Assembly: GCA_030144725.1 (NCBI GenBank)
Contig: JASKMD010000016.1
Location: forward strand, 1,477,753-1,541,752
Direction: 5' to 3'
DNA length: 64,000 bases
Source of the DNA: Haematococcus lacustris
Taxonomy: Eukaryota > Chlorophyta > Chlorophyceae > Chlamydomonadales > Haematococcaceae
The notes below the pieces were generated by a model that saw only the letters and a list, made by a program, of their open reading frames with translations, did not search any database and was not told the DNA's origin. Positions 43,831-54,293 of this stretch are shown one piece after another (within the stretch, counting starts at the first letter, position 1; the number at the start of each line of letters is the position of its first letter). Position numbers and translations under genes: made by a program.

Positions 43831-45430
43831 TGGCTCCAGGTTGCCCGCTCCAGGCTGCCCGCTTCAGGCTGGCCGCTCTAGGCTGCTCGCTCCAGGCTGC
43901 CCGCTCCAGGCTGCCCGCTCCAGGCTGCTACGCCAAGGGCTGCTGGGTGCCATGGGGTGGGGGAGAGGAGAGGGGAGGGGAGGAGGGGAGGAGGGAAGGA
44001 GGGGAGGAGGGGAGGAAGGGAGGAGGAGGATGGGAGGAGGGTAGGTAGGTGGCAGACTCGGAAGTGGTGGTGGTGGGATTGGGCAGGGAAGGGGGACGGG
44101 AGAAGGGGTCAAGGGGCAGCAGTGTGACCATCAGACCTGCGGCAGCAAGAGGCATCCTTGCAATTAGGCTTGGCATTGGTGACAACTCATGTGCAGGGAC
44201 TGGCCACTTACAGCTATGCTCCATGCCCCCCTCCATGTCACGCCGCTACCGCCTTGCTTGCAATCACCAAGCCATGTTACACCTGTCATGCTCCAGCTGT
44301 CAACAACTGCAAGCAAACATAAGCCAGCAAGCAGATGAATAAGGACATGCATGACGAGAAATGGGCAGGCTAGGCTGACACCACCAGAGCATGTGCACTC
44401 ACCGGTGTACAAGCGCTCAAACCTTGTCGTATCCTTGCTGGTGGCTTCTCTGATGCAACCCAGCACAAGCTCCCCAATGCAAGACAATACGAACCACAAC
44501 ATGCATGCTTACTCACCTGCCAAGGTGAGGGTGAGGGTGAGGGTGAGGGTGAGGTCAAGGGCGAGTGGGAAGGGAAGGGGAATGATAGGGCAGTAAGGTA
44601 AGGGGACCTGTAGCCACCTGTAGAGACATGTAGAGGGAGGGAGGGCGTGAGGGAGGGCGCGAGAAAGGGCGTGAGGGAGGGAGGGAAGGAGGGAGGGAAG
44701 GAGGGAGGGAAGGAGGAGGTTGCAAGGAAGGATAGGGAGTGGGGCAAGGTGCGACGACGGCCTGGGAGGTGGTGGTGGCAAAGGGGAAGGGTCAAACCAT
44801 CAATCTTGCAGCAGCTCAAAAGGCATGCCAGATGTTAAGCGGTGCTACATACTTGCAGAGGGATAGCCACTCACCTTGACAAATGCGCATGGCTGACGGC
44901 GAGGCTCGCTCGTTGTGTGTCGCTGTGTGGCTAGGCTTGCTACGTTGCCTTTTTGCGTTGCTGCGTGGCTGTAACGTTTCGAGAATGCGAGGTTGTGTGG
45001 ATGGCTGCGATGCTGGTGAACTAGCTGGACTGCGTGGCTGAGCTAGCGACGTAGATGGTTGTATGCCTAGCATCCGGGTTAGCTGCCTCATGGTAGGAGA
45101 AGTGGCTGGGGCTGCACTGCTGGCTAGGCTAAGTTGCGGCTAAGTTGCGTGTCGCGTGTGGCTAAGTTGCGTGTGAGCTAGCTAGCTAGGTGCGATGTGA
45201 CTGGAAGCGAGCATAGTTTCGGGCCTGGCTGCGAGCTGAGTTACGAGGCTCTGAATGCGTGGAGCTGACTCATTGCAATTGGAAGTCGCTACTAGCTAGA
45301 GACGCACCTTCGGCGTTGTTCATCGACTTGGCAGTACGAGATGTCGCAATGTAGAGCACGTACATCGCGTTTGTGCTAGGCGTGTTGTAGAGCAGGGACG
45401 TTGCAAGTTGGCTAGGGTCATAGGGTCAGT
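43831..45430. other. Noncoding, simple-sequence rich; no gene seen
   Basis: Holds GGCTGCCCGCTCCA repeats (43840-43925), purine-rich GGAGGGGAGG tracts (43960-44045, 44640-44720), a short (GGTGAG)n at 44523-44553 and CTAGCTGCG-like patches to 45200. No frame has recognisable homology. Confidence 0.5.
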
Positions 45431-45553
45431 AGGACCCTGCGCAAGTTGGCTAGGGTCATAGGGTCAGTAGGACCCTGCGCAGGGTCGCCAGGACCCTGCG
45501 CAGGGTCCTACGACCATGGTGACGCTAGGACCCTGCGCAGGGTCCTAGGACAC
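45431..45553. repeat. Cluster of GGACCCTGCGCAGGGTCC palindromes
   Basis: Three complete or near-complete copies of the 18-bp palindrome (near 45472, 45490 and 45528), after a 36-base direct duplication of AGTTGGCTAGGGTCATAGGG. The same core builds the 107-bp repeats 2.5 kb away. Confidence 0.9.
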
Positions 45554-46027
45554 GGGCCATAGCTCATCACTGGCTTGGACTTTTTGCATGCTACCTACTA
45601 GGTTGGGCAGCTGTAACCACCCTCTACAACCTCTCATACTCACATTTCATGAAAAGACACTTTGATCACTCGGTGCCAACTCCCTTAGCCAAAATCAGGG
45701 TCACAGCCCCACACCTGGTCCAACAACTCGACACCGAGTGAGAATTACACTTTGGCCCAAGAGAGTCTTGACCTCCCCTAGGTCTCAACAACCTACATGC
45801 CAAGTTTCAGACCTGAACTCTCAAGTTTTTCAAGCCAGCCAGCCCTTAATTTGCACGAGTGGCGTGCCCTTAATACCCTCCCACCAGTCCACAAGGAAGT
45901 CGTAACAGGGAGGGCAGGACCCATGAGAAAGGCACTGAACTAACCAGCTCCCTCGTCCCTCACTAGGGCCTCCAAATGAGCCGGACCACTGTGGAGCACT
46001 AGGGACTACTAGCGGGACTACTCAAAT
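45554..46027. other. Left flank of the recombinase transposon; no gene seen
   Basis: Single-copy-looking sequence with moderate GC and no coding frame. Ends in the AAAT target duplication (46024-46027). Confidence 0.5.
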
Positions 46028-46583
46028 GGTCACCCCCGCCATTGGCTGCACCCCCGTGGCTCAAGAGATAAAAACTTTCTCATTTCTGCACGGATGAGGC
46101 CGCTGATTCGTGCGATGAGCAGCTTATGGCCTGACTAGAGTGCGGCCAGCCCCAGCGGTTTGCCGGGTGGCTGGTCCCCAACACGCGACGTGTTCTGGAG
46201 CTTCGCAGACACTCTTAGCAACCGCTGTAGGCAGCTTGGACCCAGCGCGGCGTGAACGGCGCATCCAAACTATTTTTTAAACCAGCATGCAACAGCGCTT
46301 TAAATCGCATTCTTCAACACGGGTTCAGTCCACATGTGACAGCAATGTCAAGGTGGTTTCCACATCGGTGTTTGTGGTTCTTTTGCAGCCAAACGCAGCT
46401 AGAATCACTCAAAAAGATGCAGAAACTGAGCTGATAACTATGTTTTCCGCTTACACCGAAACGGCTTGAAACGGCCCACATTTGAAGGCAACGCGTATCT
46501 GTCTTCCGGAACTTATAATGTACCACACAAGGAGCCGCACAGAACTTGCAGTCCATCATTCGACGTCCTGGTTGGATAGATAA

Positions 46584-46769
46584 CCGGCCGAGAAAAATGC
46601 CCACATCGAGGATATTTGACATGGGGTGACGTGACACGAGTTGCACGCTGTTCGGGTGCAGGGACTGGCACAAGCCATACCACCACTCTTAAACACGTCA
46701 TCAGCACTAGCACTAGCACTAGAACACATGTCAAGGAGGGTACTGCGCCCGACGAAAATTCAAACATTT
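46584..46769 (+). repeat. 186-bp direct repeat, left copy
   Basis: Runs from CCGGCCGAGAAAAATGCCC to CAAACATTT. No difference from 51533-51718 is seen by eye. It contains GCACTAGCACTAGCACTAG and ends about 60 bases before the putative recombinase start. Confidence 0.9.
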
Positions 46770-46827
46770 TTGCCGCCGCGGCGCTGGCGGGCAGGCGGGC
46801 CGGCGTACGGGCTTGCATTGACCTGCT

Positions 46828-49800
46828 TTGTACCGCTGCGGCCTGCAGGCATGGTGCCTTCTAGAGGAGCGCAACCCGAAAGACGTTGTCAACAGCGGCA
46901 CGATGTACCTCGTCCACGTCTTGACGATCTACGGAAAGATTAAAGACTTGAGAAGCCAACCAACCCGCACACCGGCACAACAACAAGAGCTGCAGGAGCT
47001 GGAAGAGGGGCCAGGATCACCCCACCTTGTGGGTGCATGTAACCTTGTGCGTGATGTGTGTGCAGATGCCTCCTACCGATGCTCACTGATTGGTGTCATG
47101 GCGTGCTTGCAGAGGATTTCAGCCCTGAAGCAGCTCCATGCTGGCTTGCAGAAAGCCTACCGAAAAGCTTGCCAAGAGGCGCTCGTCCCACAGGCTGTGG
47201 ACCTTCTGGGTGTTGCTGTGTACAAGAAGACGTACCATGAGCTAGTGCGGCGCGTCATGGGAGGTGACAAGATCTGGTGGGTGGGTGCACAGGGTGGCTC
47301 CCACCTCTTCCCCCCCCCTTGGCAGCAGCTGGCTGAATGACATAGGCATGGCCCAGCTGCCTCATGTGGTGATGTAGCAAGACTTATGTGACTCATCCTG
47401 ATTGCAGTGACCCAAGCCTCTTGGACATATGCGAGGCAGGCACCCTCCTCAGCAGAGAAGACATGGATGGCATGATGAGCACAACCCTGGCAGTCAAGAC
47501 AAACGAAGCTGCCACGCGCAGGTGGGTCATGCATGGCATTGAGCACATTAAGCATGTGCATGAACTTATCAATGCTAATCTGCAGGTGTCTGGCGCTCCT
47601 GCTGTGGACTGGCGTGGCAAGGGGTGACAGTATCAGACAGTGCAAGGTGCATGGCATCTCAGCAAAGCCAGTCAAGTCGATTGGTCCCTCAGCCTGTGTA
47701 AAGTTCACCATCAACTACAGATCTGGCAAAACCACAGTGGTGAGTTCTGCATTCTGCATCAGCATACCAAGTGAAGTCATGCATCATGCACTCAGCACAG
47801 GTGCCTGCGTGTGAATGCAGGCGGGCAGTATGGACCACATCAGCTTTGTGCGCAGCCATGACATCCACATGTGCCCGGTGCATGCGCTGGGGGTATACTA
47901 CCACCACAGGTTCACAATGCGCCATGCGCCACTGTACCTCGATACCCCCCTCCTATTTACCCAGGTTCCACTGATTGCTGGCCACAAATCACTGCAGTCC
48001 ATGCAGTACGACGGCATGAGAGACATGGTGAAGCAGCTATTTGTCGAGTTTGGCCTGGAGCCAGCTGCCATTACTCACGCCTTCCGCAAGGGTGGAGCCA
48101 TGGATCTGGCATTGTCTGGGTGGGTGTGATCCTTTTATCTATGACAACATGTCCTCCATTGTCATTCTATTTAAGACAACATGTCCTGTGGCATGTGATG
48201 CAGTGTGGATGCCGGGCAGATCAAGAGCCATTGCCACTGGGGAAGAAGGGATGTGTCAGAGGCGCACTACCTCAATGCAGAGTCGCGCTTGGAACCTCTG
48301 CTGGCCGTGGGTGGCTGGGATTTCAGCATCCAGAACCGGAAGGCAGCATTCTGGCATCCCAGGTGGCACCCCACTCTGCCCCACCCCACCCCACCCCACC
48401 CCACCCCACCCCACCCCACCCCACACTGCCCCACCCCACCCCACCCCACCCCACCCCACCCCACCCCACCCCACCCCACCCCACCCCACCCCACCCCACC
48501 CCACCCCACCCCACCCCACCCCACCCCACCCCACCCCACCCCACCCCACCCCACCCCACCCCACCCCACCCCACCCCACCCCACCCCACCCCACCCCACC
48601 CCACCCCACCCCACCCCACCCCACCCCACACCACACTGCCCCACACTGCCCCACACTGCCCCACACTGCCCCACACTGCCCCACACTGCCCCTCCCTGCC
48701 CCAGATATGAGGTCATCCTGCTTGGGCCATTCCTGGACGAGGCAGCTGTGCACATCTTCAGCTTCCTGCCTGCCCTGAAAGAGGCCAATGACAGCGCTAC
48801 CATCACCAAGAAGATCAAAGCATGCTTTGCAGCACTGTTGGCGGCTCTCCTTGAGCTCACAGTCGTGCTCTGCCAAGACTGCATCTGGCTCCAGCTGACA
48901 GCTCCGGATGTAAGCTCCCAGGATCATCTGTGCCAGCACATCCAGCGCTGCCATGGCTACCAGGAGGTGGCGGAGAAGGCAGCACAGCAGCTGGCCAATG
49001 GAGAGCTTCTTCGTCGCAGACCTCGAGGGACGATGGAGGTCTTGAACGACATGTACAACCTGCAGCTGGCTGGTCCTGCCATGACAGCTGCCTTGACAGC
49101 ATCAGCAGCAAGAGCAGCAGTTGTGCAACACAACACAGCAGCAGGAGGAGGAGCAGCAGCTGGGCAGCACAGCCCTGCCCCCGGCCTGCTGGGCCCCTGG
49201 CCTGCAGCAGCAGCAGCAGGAGGAGGAGCAGCAGCTGGGCAGCACAGCCCTGCCCCCGGCCTGCTGGGCCCCTGGCCTGCAGCAGCAGCAGCAGGAGGAG
49301 GAGCAGCAGCTGGGCAGCACAGCCCTGCCCCCGGCCTACTGGGCCCCTGGCCTGCAGCAGCAGCAGCAGGAGGAGGAGCAGCAGCTGGGCAGCACAGCCC
49401 TGCCCCTGGCCTGCTGGGCCCCTGGCCTGCAGCAGCAGCAGCAGCAGCAGCAGGAGCAGCAGCTGGGCAGCACAGCCCTGCCCCTGGCCTGTGGGGCCCC
49501 CGGCCTGCATCAGCAGGAGGAGCAGCAGCTGGGCCGCACAGCCCTGCCCCTGGCCTGTGGGGCCCCCGGCCTGCATCAGCAGCAGGAGCAGCAGCTGGGC
49601 AGCATAGCCCTGCCCCTGGCCTGTGGGGCCCCTGGCCTGCAGCAGCAGCAGCAGCAGGAGGAGCAGCTCCTGGGCAGCACAGCCCTGCCCCTGGCCTGTT
49701 AGGCCCCGGGTCTGCAGCTGCAGCAGGGGCCGAGCTTCCATACACAGCAGAACAGTTACAACAGCAAGCACCAGTGACAGAGGCCATGAAGCTGTATCGG

Positions 49801-51045
49801 GAAGGAAGGTACGGTAAGCCTCCATTGTGCCAGTTGGAGAAAGACCCCAGCTGGAGGAAGGGCCGCAAAGATTTGGCTAGAAGGGTTTGTGAGATTAAGA
49901 AGCTGATCAGGCTCAGTGATTGGTATCTAGAGTCTCAGTGCTCTGTGGCCAAGAGCAAGCAGGAAGCTTTGGACCAACTGTGCCATGCGACCAAGGGCAT
50001 AGGAGCATGGAGTAGCCAGTTGAAGTGGCTAGAAGCACTCCAGGGGCAGCTGCAGCCCCCCACCTACCCCACATCCCTGGCAGCAGCTGCCAGGCTGACA
50101 GGGCTGATGCAGCCTCCCACCTCCCCCACACCCCTGGCAGCAGCTGGCAGTGGGGCAGGGCAGCTGCAGCCTCCTACCTCCCCCACACCCCTGGCAGCAG
50201 CTGGCAGGCTGACAGGGCTGCAGCAGCCTCCCACCTCCCCCACACCCCTGGCAGCAGCTGGCAGGCTGACAGGGCAGCTGCAGGCTCCCACCTCCCCCAC
50301 ACCCCTGGCAGCAGCTGGCAGTGGGGCAGGGCAGCTGCAGCCTCCCTACTCACCCACACCCCTGGCAGCAGCTGGCAGTGGGGCAGGGCAGCTGCAGCCT
50401 CCTACCTCCCCCACACCCCTGGCAGCAGCTGGCAGGCTGACAGGGCTGCTGCAGCCTCCCACCTCCCCCACACCCCTGGCAGCAGCTGGCAGGCTGACAG
50501 GGCTGCTGCAGCCTCCCACCTCCCCCACACCCCTGGCAGCAGCTGGCAGGCTGACAGGGCAGCTGCAGCCTCCCACCTCCCCCACACCCCTGGCAGCAGC
50601 TGGCAGGCTGACAGGGCAGCTGCAGGCTCCCACCTCCCTACTCCCCCACACCCAGCAGCCTCCCTACTCCCCCACACCCCTGGCAGCAGCTGGCAGTGGG
50701 GCAGGGCTGCTGCAGCCTCCCACCTCCCCCACACCCCTGGCAGCAGCTGGCAATGGGGCAGGGCTGCAGCTAGGGCTTGGTTGCCCTATGCCATGCACAG
50801 TGGAGCATGCAGTGTCAGCCTTTTTGTCCCACAGTGCCAAGAACCTCAAGAAGACCACGGGCTTAATGACTGGCTGCAATGGGTTTGTCTGCTTGGCTGG
50901 AGCTGTTGGTGAAAAGCAGCCAATGGCGCTATGGCCTCCTTCTGCAGAGGCCACCAAAGATGTCTACAAGAAGGCAGCTGCCAAAATCAATCAGCTGCAA
51001 GGGAGAGAGCGCAAGGCTACTCGTGTTGCTACTAAGAAGCACTAG
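46828..51045 (+). CDS. Crypton-type tyrosine recombinase with GCR1_C-like segment (about 1171 aa)
   Basis: Six exons join in frame: 46828-47276, 47408-47521, 47586-47739, 47821-48119, 48204-48362 and 48705-51045. Catalytic tyrosine-recombinase positions can be read: first Arg in CLALLLWTGVARGDSIR (about R200), Lys in NYRSGKTT, HxxR in THAFRKGGAMDLALS (about H325/R328) and Tyr in QIKSHCHWGRRDVSEAHYL (about Y361). The following FWHPRYEVILLGPFLDEAAV resembles the stretch after the catalytic Tyr in Crypton proteins. LYREGRYGKPPLCQLEKD...WRKGRKD near 49790 resembles the GCR1_C DNA-binding domain. The last exon also encodes two tandem-repeat blocks: about 8 x 72 bases (Ala/Gly/Pro-rich) and about 12 x 60 bases (PPTSPTPLAAAG). 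The start Met is a guess; an earlier exon may exist. No inactivating stop is seen. Confidence 0.75.
48363..48704. repeat. (CCCCA)n intron of the recombinase gene
   Basis: About 50 CCCCA pentamers followed by CCCCACACTG units lead straight into the acceptor at 48704. The surrounding frame happens to stay open, which makes a false 946-codon single-exon ORF. Confidence 0.85.
49138..49700 (+). repeat. 72-bp coding tandem repeats, about 8 copies
   Basis: Units such as GQHSPAPGLLGPWPAAAAAG, in frame with the recombinase ORF. Unit length varies in multiples of three (CAG/GAG runs), so the frame is preserved. Confidence 0.9.
50038..50760 (+). repeat. 60-bp coding tandem repeats, about 12 copies
   Basis: Each unit encodes a variant of LQPPTSPTPLAAAGRLTG (or AAGSGAGQ). 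All length differences preserve the frame up to the C-terminal domain that ends at the stop 51043-51045. Confidence 0.9.
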
Positions 51046-51532
51046 ACTTAAACCAAGCATACTAAGCACTTGGATACTCTGGCGCTTTGCGTCATGCTTG
51101 TTTCTCGCGTGTTTCTTGTGTGTTTCGCGTCCTGCTTGCGTTTGCATGTGACCTGACTGGGTTCAACACATGTCCAACACATGTCCACATGTCAACAACA
51201 TCTCCTTGAATCGATCGTTCCGCTGCAATTGCAATATTCACTGCAACCCGCTTATCGAAGTCGAGGCTACGTAACGTCGAAGTCGAAGTCACCTAACGTC
51301 GAAGTCAGAGACACGAGACAAGCAGACAGGCAAACAAACGTCCGCAGACATTAGTGCGAGCATGTATGCGAAACAGCGAAACAGCAAGTCCGTCTCCAGA
51401 CCTGTCTCCAGCCCTGTCAAAAATATCGGGCTGACCCCAGCAGTGGCTGGGCTCCTGCTCAGACCTGGGTCCGGCCCAGACCACCTCACTTTTCCTCACT
51501 CCGCCCGAGCCTGGTCCGAGCGCCCGTTCTAC

Positions 51533-51718
51533 CCGGCCGAGAAAAATGCCCACATCGAGGATATTTGACATGGGGTGACGTGACACGAGTTGCACGCTGT
51601 TCGGGTGCAGGGACTGGCACAAGCCATACCACCACTCTTAAACACGTCATCAGCACTAGCACTAGCACTAGAACACATGTCAAGGAGGGTACTGCGCCCG
51701 ACGAAAATTCAAACATTT
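51533..51718 (+). repeat. 186-bp direct repeat, right copy
   Basis: Same orientation and length as the left copy, 490 bases after the recombinase stop and 243 bases before the right terminus of the transposon. Confidence 0.9.
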
Positions 51719-51997
51719 GAAAAGCTGGGCCGCTGAGCGCGATAGCTGTTCTCTGATCACAGCCCCACTAAGTAGGCTATTCCTAACAAAACGCGACCTA
51801 ATCTCTCAGCACCCCCGCCCGCCCCGGCACAGGTGCACATCAGCCCGAGCAGCCCGCTAGCTTCGCTTTGATGAGCTGCACCGCCCTGTGCAAGAATCGC
51901 TGTAAAACTCTCAAAGACCGGTCGGAGTTTATCAGGGGTGCGGCCAATGGCGGGGGTGACCAAATGGTGTCAAGGAGCTGTGTAGAGTATACGCAAT

Positions 51998-52456
51998 CAG
52001 TGTTGTGAAAATTTCAGATTTTCATTCAGATTTTCAATGAAAATTTTCATCTGAAAATCTGAACGTCTTCACTGAAAATCTGAAAGTGCCGGGTGTTGCC
52101 CCCGGTCAGATCGCAGATCGGGTGTTGCAGAGTGATTGGCTGTGCTGTGATTAACTTGGTTGGCGCTACAGCCACAGCGGAAGAAGCGCAAGCCAGAAAA
52201 CGCCACAGATGGCGGATCCACGGACAGCATCTTTTAAAATGGCTTGCATGTCTGACCTTTGGCAACCTAAGTATTTCTGCATTTCAAACAGTGCAGGCCT
52301 ACAAACAAGTCGCGTGTAAAAGGATAGGCTGAGAACCAGCGGCATCCGCTCAGTTTCACTGACGATGAAACTCTTTCAGTTTTTCAATGAAACACTTTCA
52401 TTTCCACTGAAAATCTGAAAAATGAAAATGTGAAAATATGAAGATTCACAACACTG
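51998..52456. mobile_element. 459-bp hAT-type MITE, perfect 8-bp target duplication
   Basis: Inverted termini CAGTGTTGTGAA / TTCACAACACTG are flanked by TACGCAAT at 51990-51997 and 52457-52464. Subterminal TTTCAGATTTTC/GAAAATCTGAAA motifs recur at both ends. No coding capacity. It inserted 36 bases outside the right end of the recombinase transposon. Confidence 0.92.
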
Positions 52457-52584
52457 TACGCAATGCACATGGACATGGTGCATGAGTGCCTACCACCTGC
52501 ACTATTGCCTGCTTACGAGGGCTATGGTATAGAGTTGGCATGACCTGCATGCACTAATGACAGCTCAAGTGAGGGGAGCACACA

Positions 52585-52965
52585 CTACTGTGTCACAACA
52601 GGCTGCTGCTGCTGGGCCTTAGGGGGCTTGTCTCGCACCCGCTTGTAGCCCAGGCCAGGGTACTCCTTGCCCTTGGCTGGCAGAGCTGCCTGGTCTCGCT
52701 ACCAGCACAGCTCCAGTGGGCGCCACCCACTCTCCCCAATGCGCTGCATGTTCAATGCTGCATTGCAGTCTCGGTCCAGCCACCTGCCTGGCTGTGGTGC
52801 TGGCTTGGCTTTGGCAGCCTTGCCCTTGGTCTCGCCTTTGTCCTTGGTGGGCTGTGTGGGCTCAGCTGCCTGCTCAACCTTGGTGCGCTTGCTGCGCTTG
52901 GCTGGGGTGGGGAGTGCTGGGCCCTGGCTCTGAGGCTGCTGGCTATGTGGCTGCCTAGCTGCTGC
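52585..52965 (-). pseudogene. Fanzor/TnpB-like C-terminal fragment with in-frame stop
   Basis: The minus-strand frame contains a basic linker (PAKRSKRTKVEQ), then GRWLDRDCNAALNMQRIGES, WRPLELCW and, after a TAG at 52701-52699, KGKEYPGLGYKRVRDK and a Gln-rich end at 52585. DRDCNAALNM matches the TnpB/Fanzor 'DRDxNAAxNI' motif that holds the last catalytic Asp. The in-frame TAG and the absence of the rest of the protein mark it as dead. It is related to 25514-25756. Confidence 0.55.
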
Positions 52966-54293
52966 ATGGGGCCTATGGGGCCTTGCGTGGAGCCACTACC
53001 GGGCAGTGCACCACGGCGGGCACCACATCAGGCCCCGCACTGGCTGGTCGCGCTGCTGGCTCCAGGCTGGGCGCCGCAGGCGGTGTTACACCCCACTGAT
53101 CAGCATACACCTGGGCCAGCAGTTGTGTGCAGCAGGTTTACGACCTGGAGCCAGCAGCTGCCAACAGCGCCCTAGTGGACCAGGTTCTTGCAGGCAATGG
53201 CACTCCATTACCTCCCACCCCTGGACTCCTGGCTGCAGCAGCAGCAGCAGGGTTCAGGGTTAGGCCAGGCTCAGGGTCAGGAGCACATTGCCTTCCTGCT
53301 CTTTCCCTGTTTTAGCAGTGTGAAAGTGCGACGACTGGGGGAAGTGGGTTCAAATCGTTAAATGAATTCGTCAAAGCGACCGCGAATAGGGCCATACTCC
53401 ATAGGGCTACAGTACAGCATCGCAACCACCTCGTGCAAGCCATCCTGCATGAAAGGCTGCAAAAAGTCACGCCTTACGCATAAGATGCCACTCGCGTAGC
53501 ACACATGTAGTCACTAGCCCATACAGGAGAAGCATGACATATGACAAAAATGCACACTTGCACTGAATCAAATGACAATTAAACAAGCGTGGCAGGGCTC
53601 ATTGTGCATGATGGATGCCTGTAGTTTCAATGCATGGATGCTGTACATGGAGCCATACACAACTGCATGCAACTCACACACGCATACATCTACTCTCATA
53701 CTTTACCATGTCCCAGCCAAGGCCACACTCTTCCCCTCATTCGAGTGCAACCTAAGCACAACCCAAGGGCCTTGGCCCTGAGCTCCCAGCCCCGACCCTA
53801 CCCAGAGTTTGTCCCAAGCCCTAACCTTGAGAGGGCACTGACAGCTTTGGTGGTGAAGGTAGGCAGAGAGCAGCCCCCCTCCATGATCAGTGCATATCCA
53901 TAACCACCAGGCTACATTAGGAAGCCTAAGGCAGTGCATGCCACTGAATGAGACAGAGGCCAAGGGTCACTGCCCAGCATGGCCAGCAGCATAAGGGGTG
54001 AAGAGCTGTTGCCCTGGCCATTGCAAGCCAGTAAGGCGAGGAAGCGATCACACTCCCAACCCAGGTGCCACATGGATGGCTTGCCTCGCATGCCACATGG
54101 CACATAGCACCACCCCACCACCCTTACTCATGCTGTTCCTCCCCATCTAGGAGCCGGGCATGCACCTACTGCCAGCCGCCATCCACCATTGACCACGTCC
54201 GGCCTCAGGCCTGCTCGGCAGCTACATGGGTGTGGGTGTGGGTAGTGGAGGGTTGCGGCAGGGACCCGGCTGGTGCTAGGGAGGAGGCGGGCG
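52966..54293. other. Intergenic; no recognised gene
   Basis: Contains a GC-rich patch with a frame reading QVYDLEPAAANSALVDQVLA (53127-53315, plus) that may be another transposon fragment, then AT-richer sequence. Bases just above 54200 probably include the 3' UTR of the minus-strand bZIP gene, but no TGTAA signal stood out. Confidence 0.4.

Larger units (their letters stand above)
46028..51961 (+). mobile_element. 5.9-kb tyrosine-recombinase transposon with inverted termini
   Basis: Left end GGTCACCCCCGCCATTGGC (46028-46046) is matched by its exact reverse complement ending at 51961. The match continues weakly inward (tGCACCCC / cGCACCCC). AAAT occurs on both sides (46024-46027, 51962-51965), a 4-bp duplication. 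The interior carries the recombinase gene at 46828-51045 and two perfect 186-bp direct repeats (46584-46769, 51533-51718) bracketing it. The same terminus and a 4-bp duplication recur at 61256-63096. Cryptons normally lack inverted termini and target duplications, so either this is a distinct arrangement or a recombinase element sits inside a TIR element. Confidence 0.8.

Noticed and set aside
48205..51045. Single-exon 946-codon gene
   Set aside because: The (CCCCA)n stretch reads open by chance. Removing it as an intron (48363-48704) joins the recombinase C-terminal region in frame, and the upstream catalytic exons are needed too.
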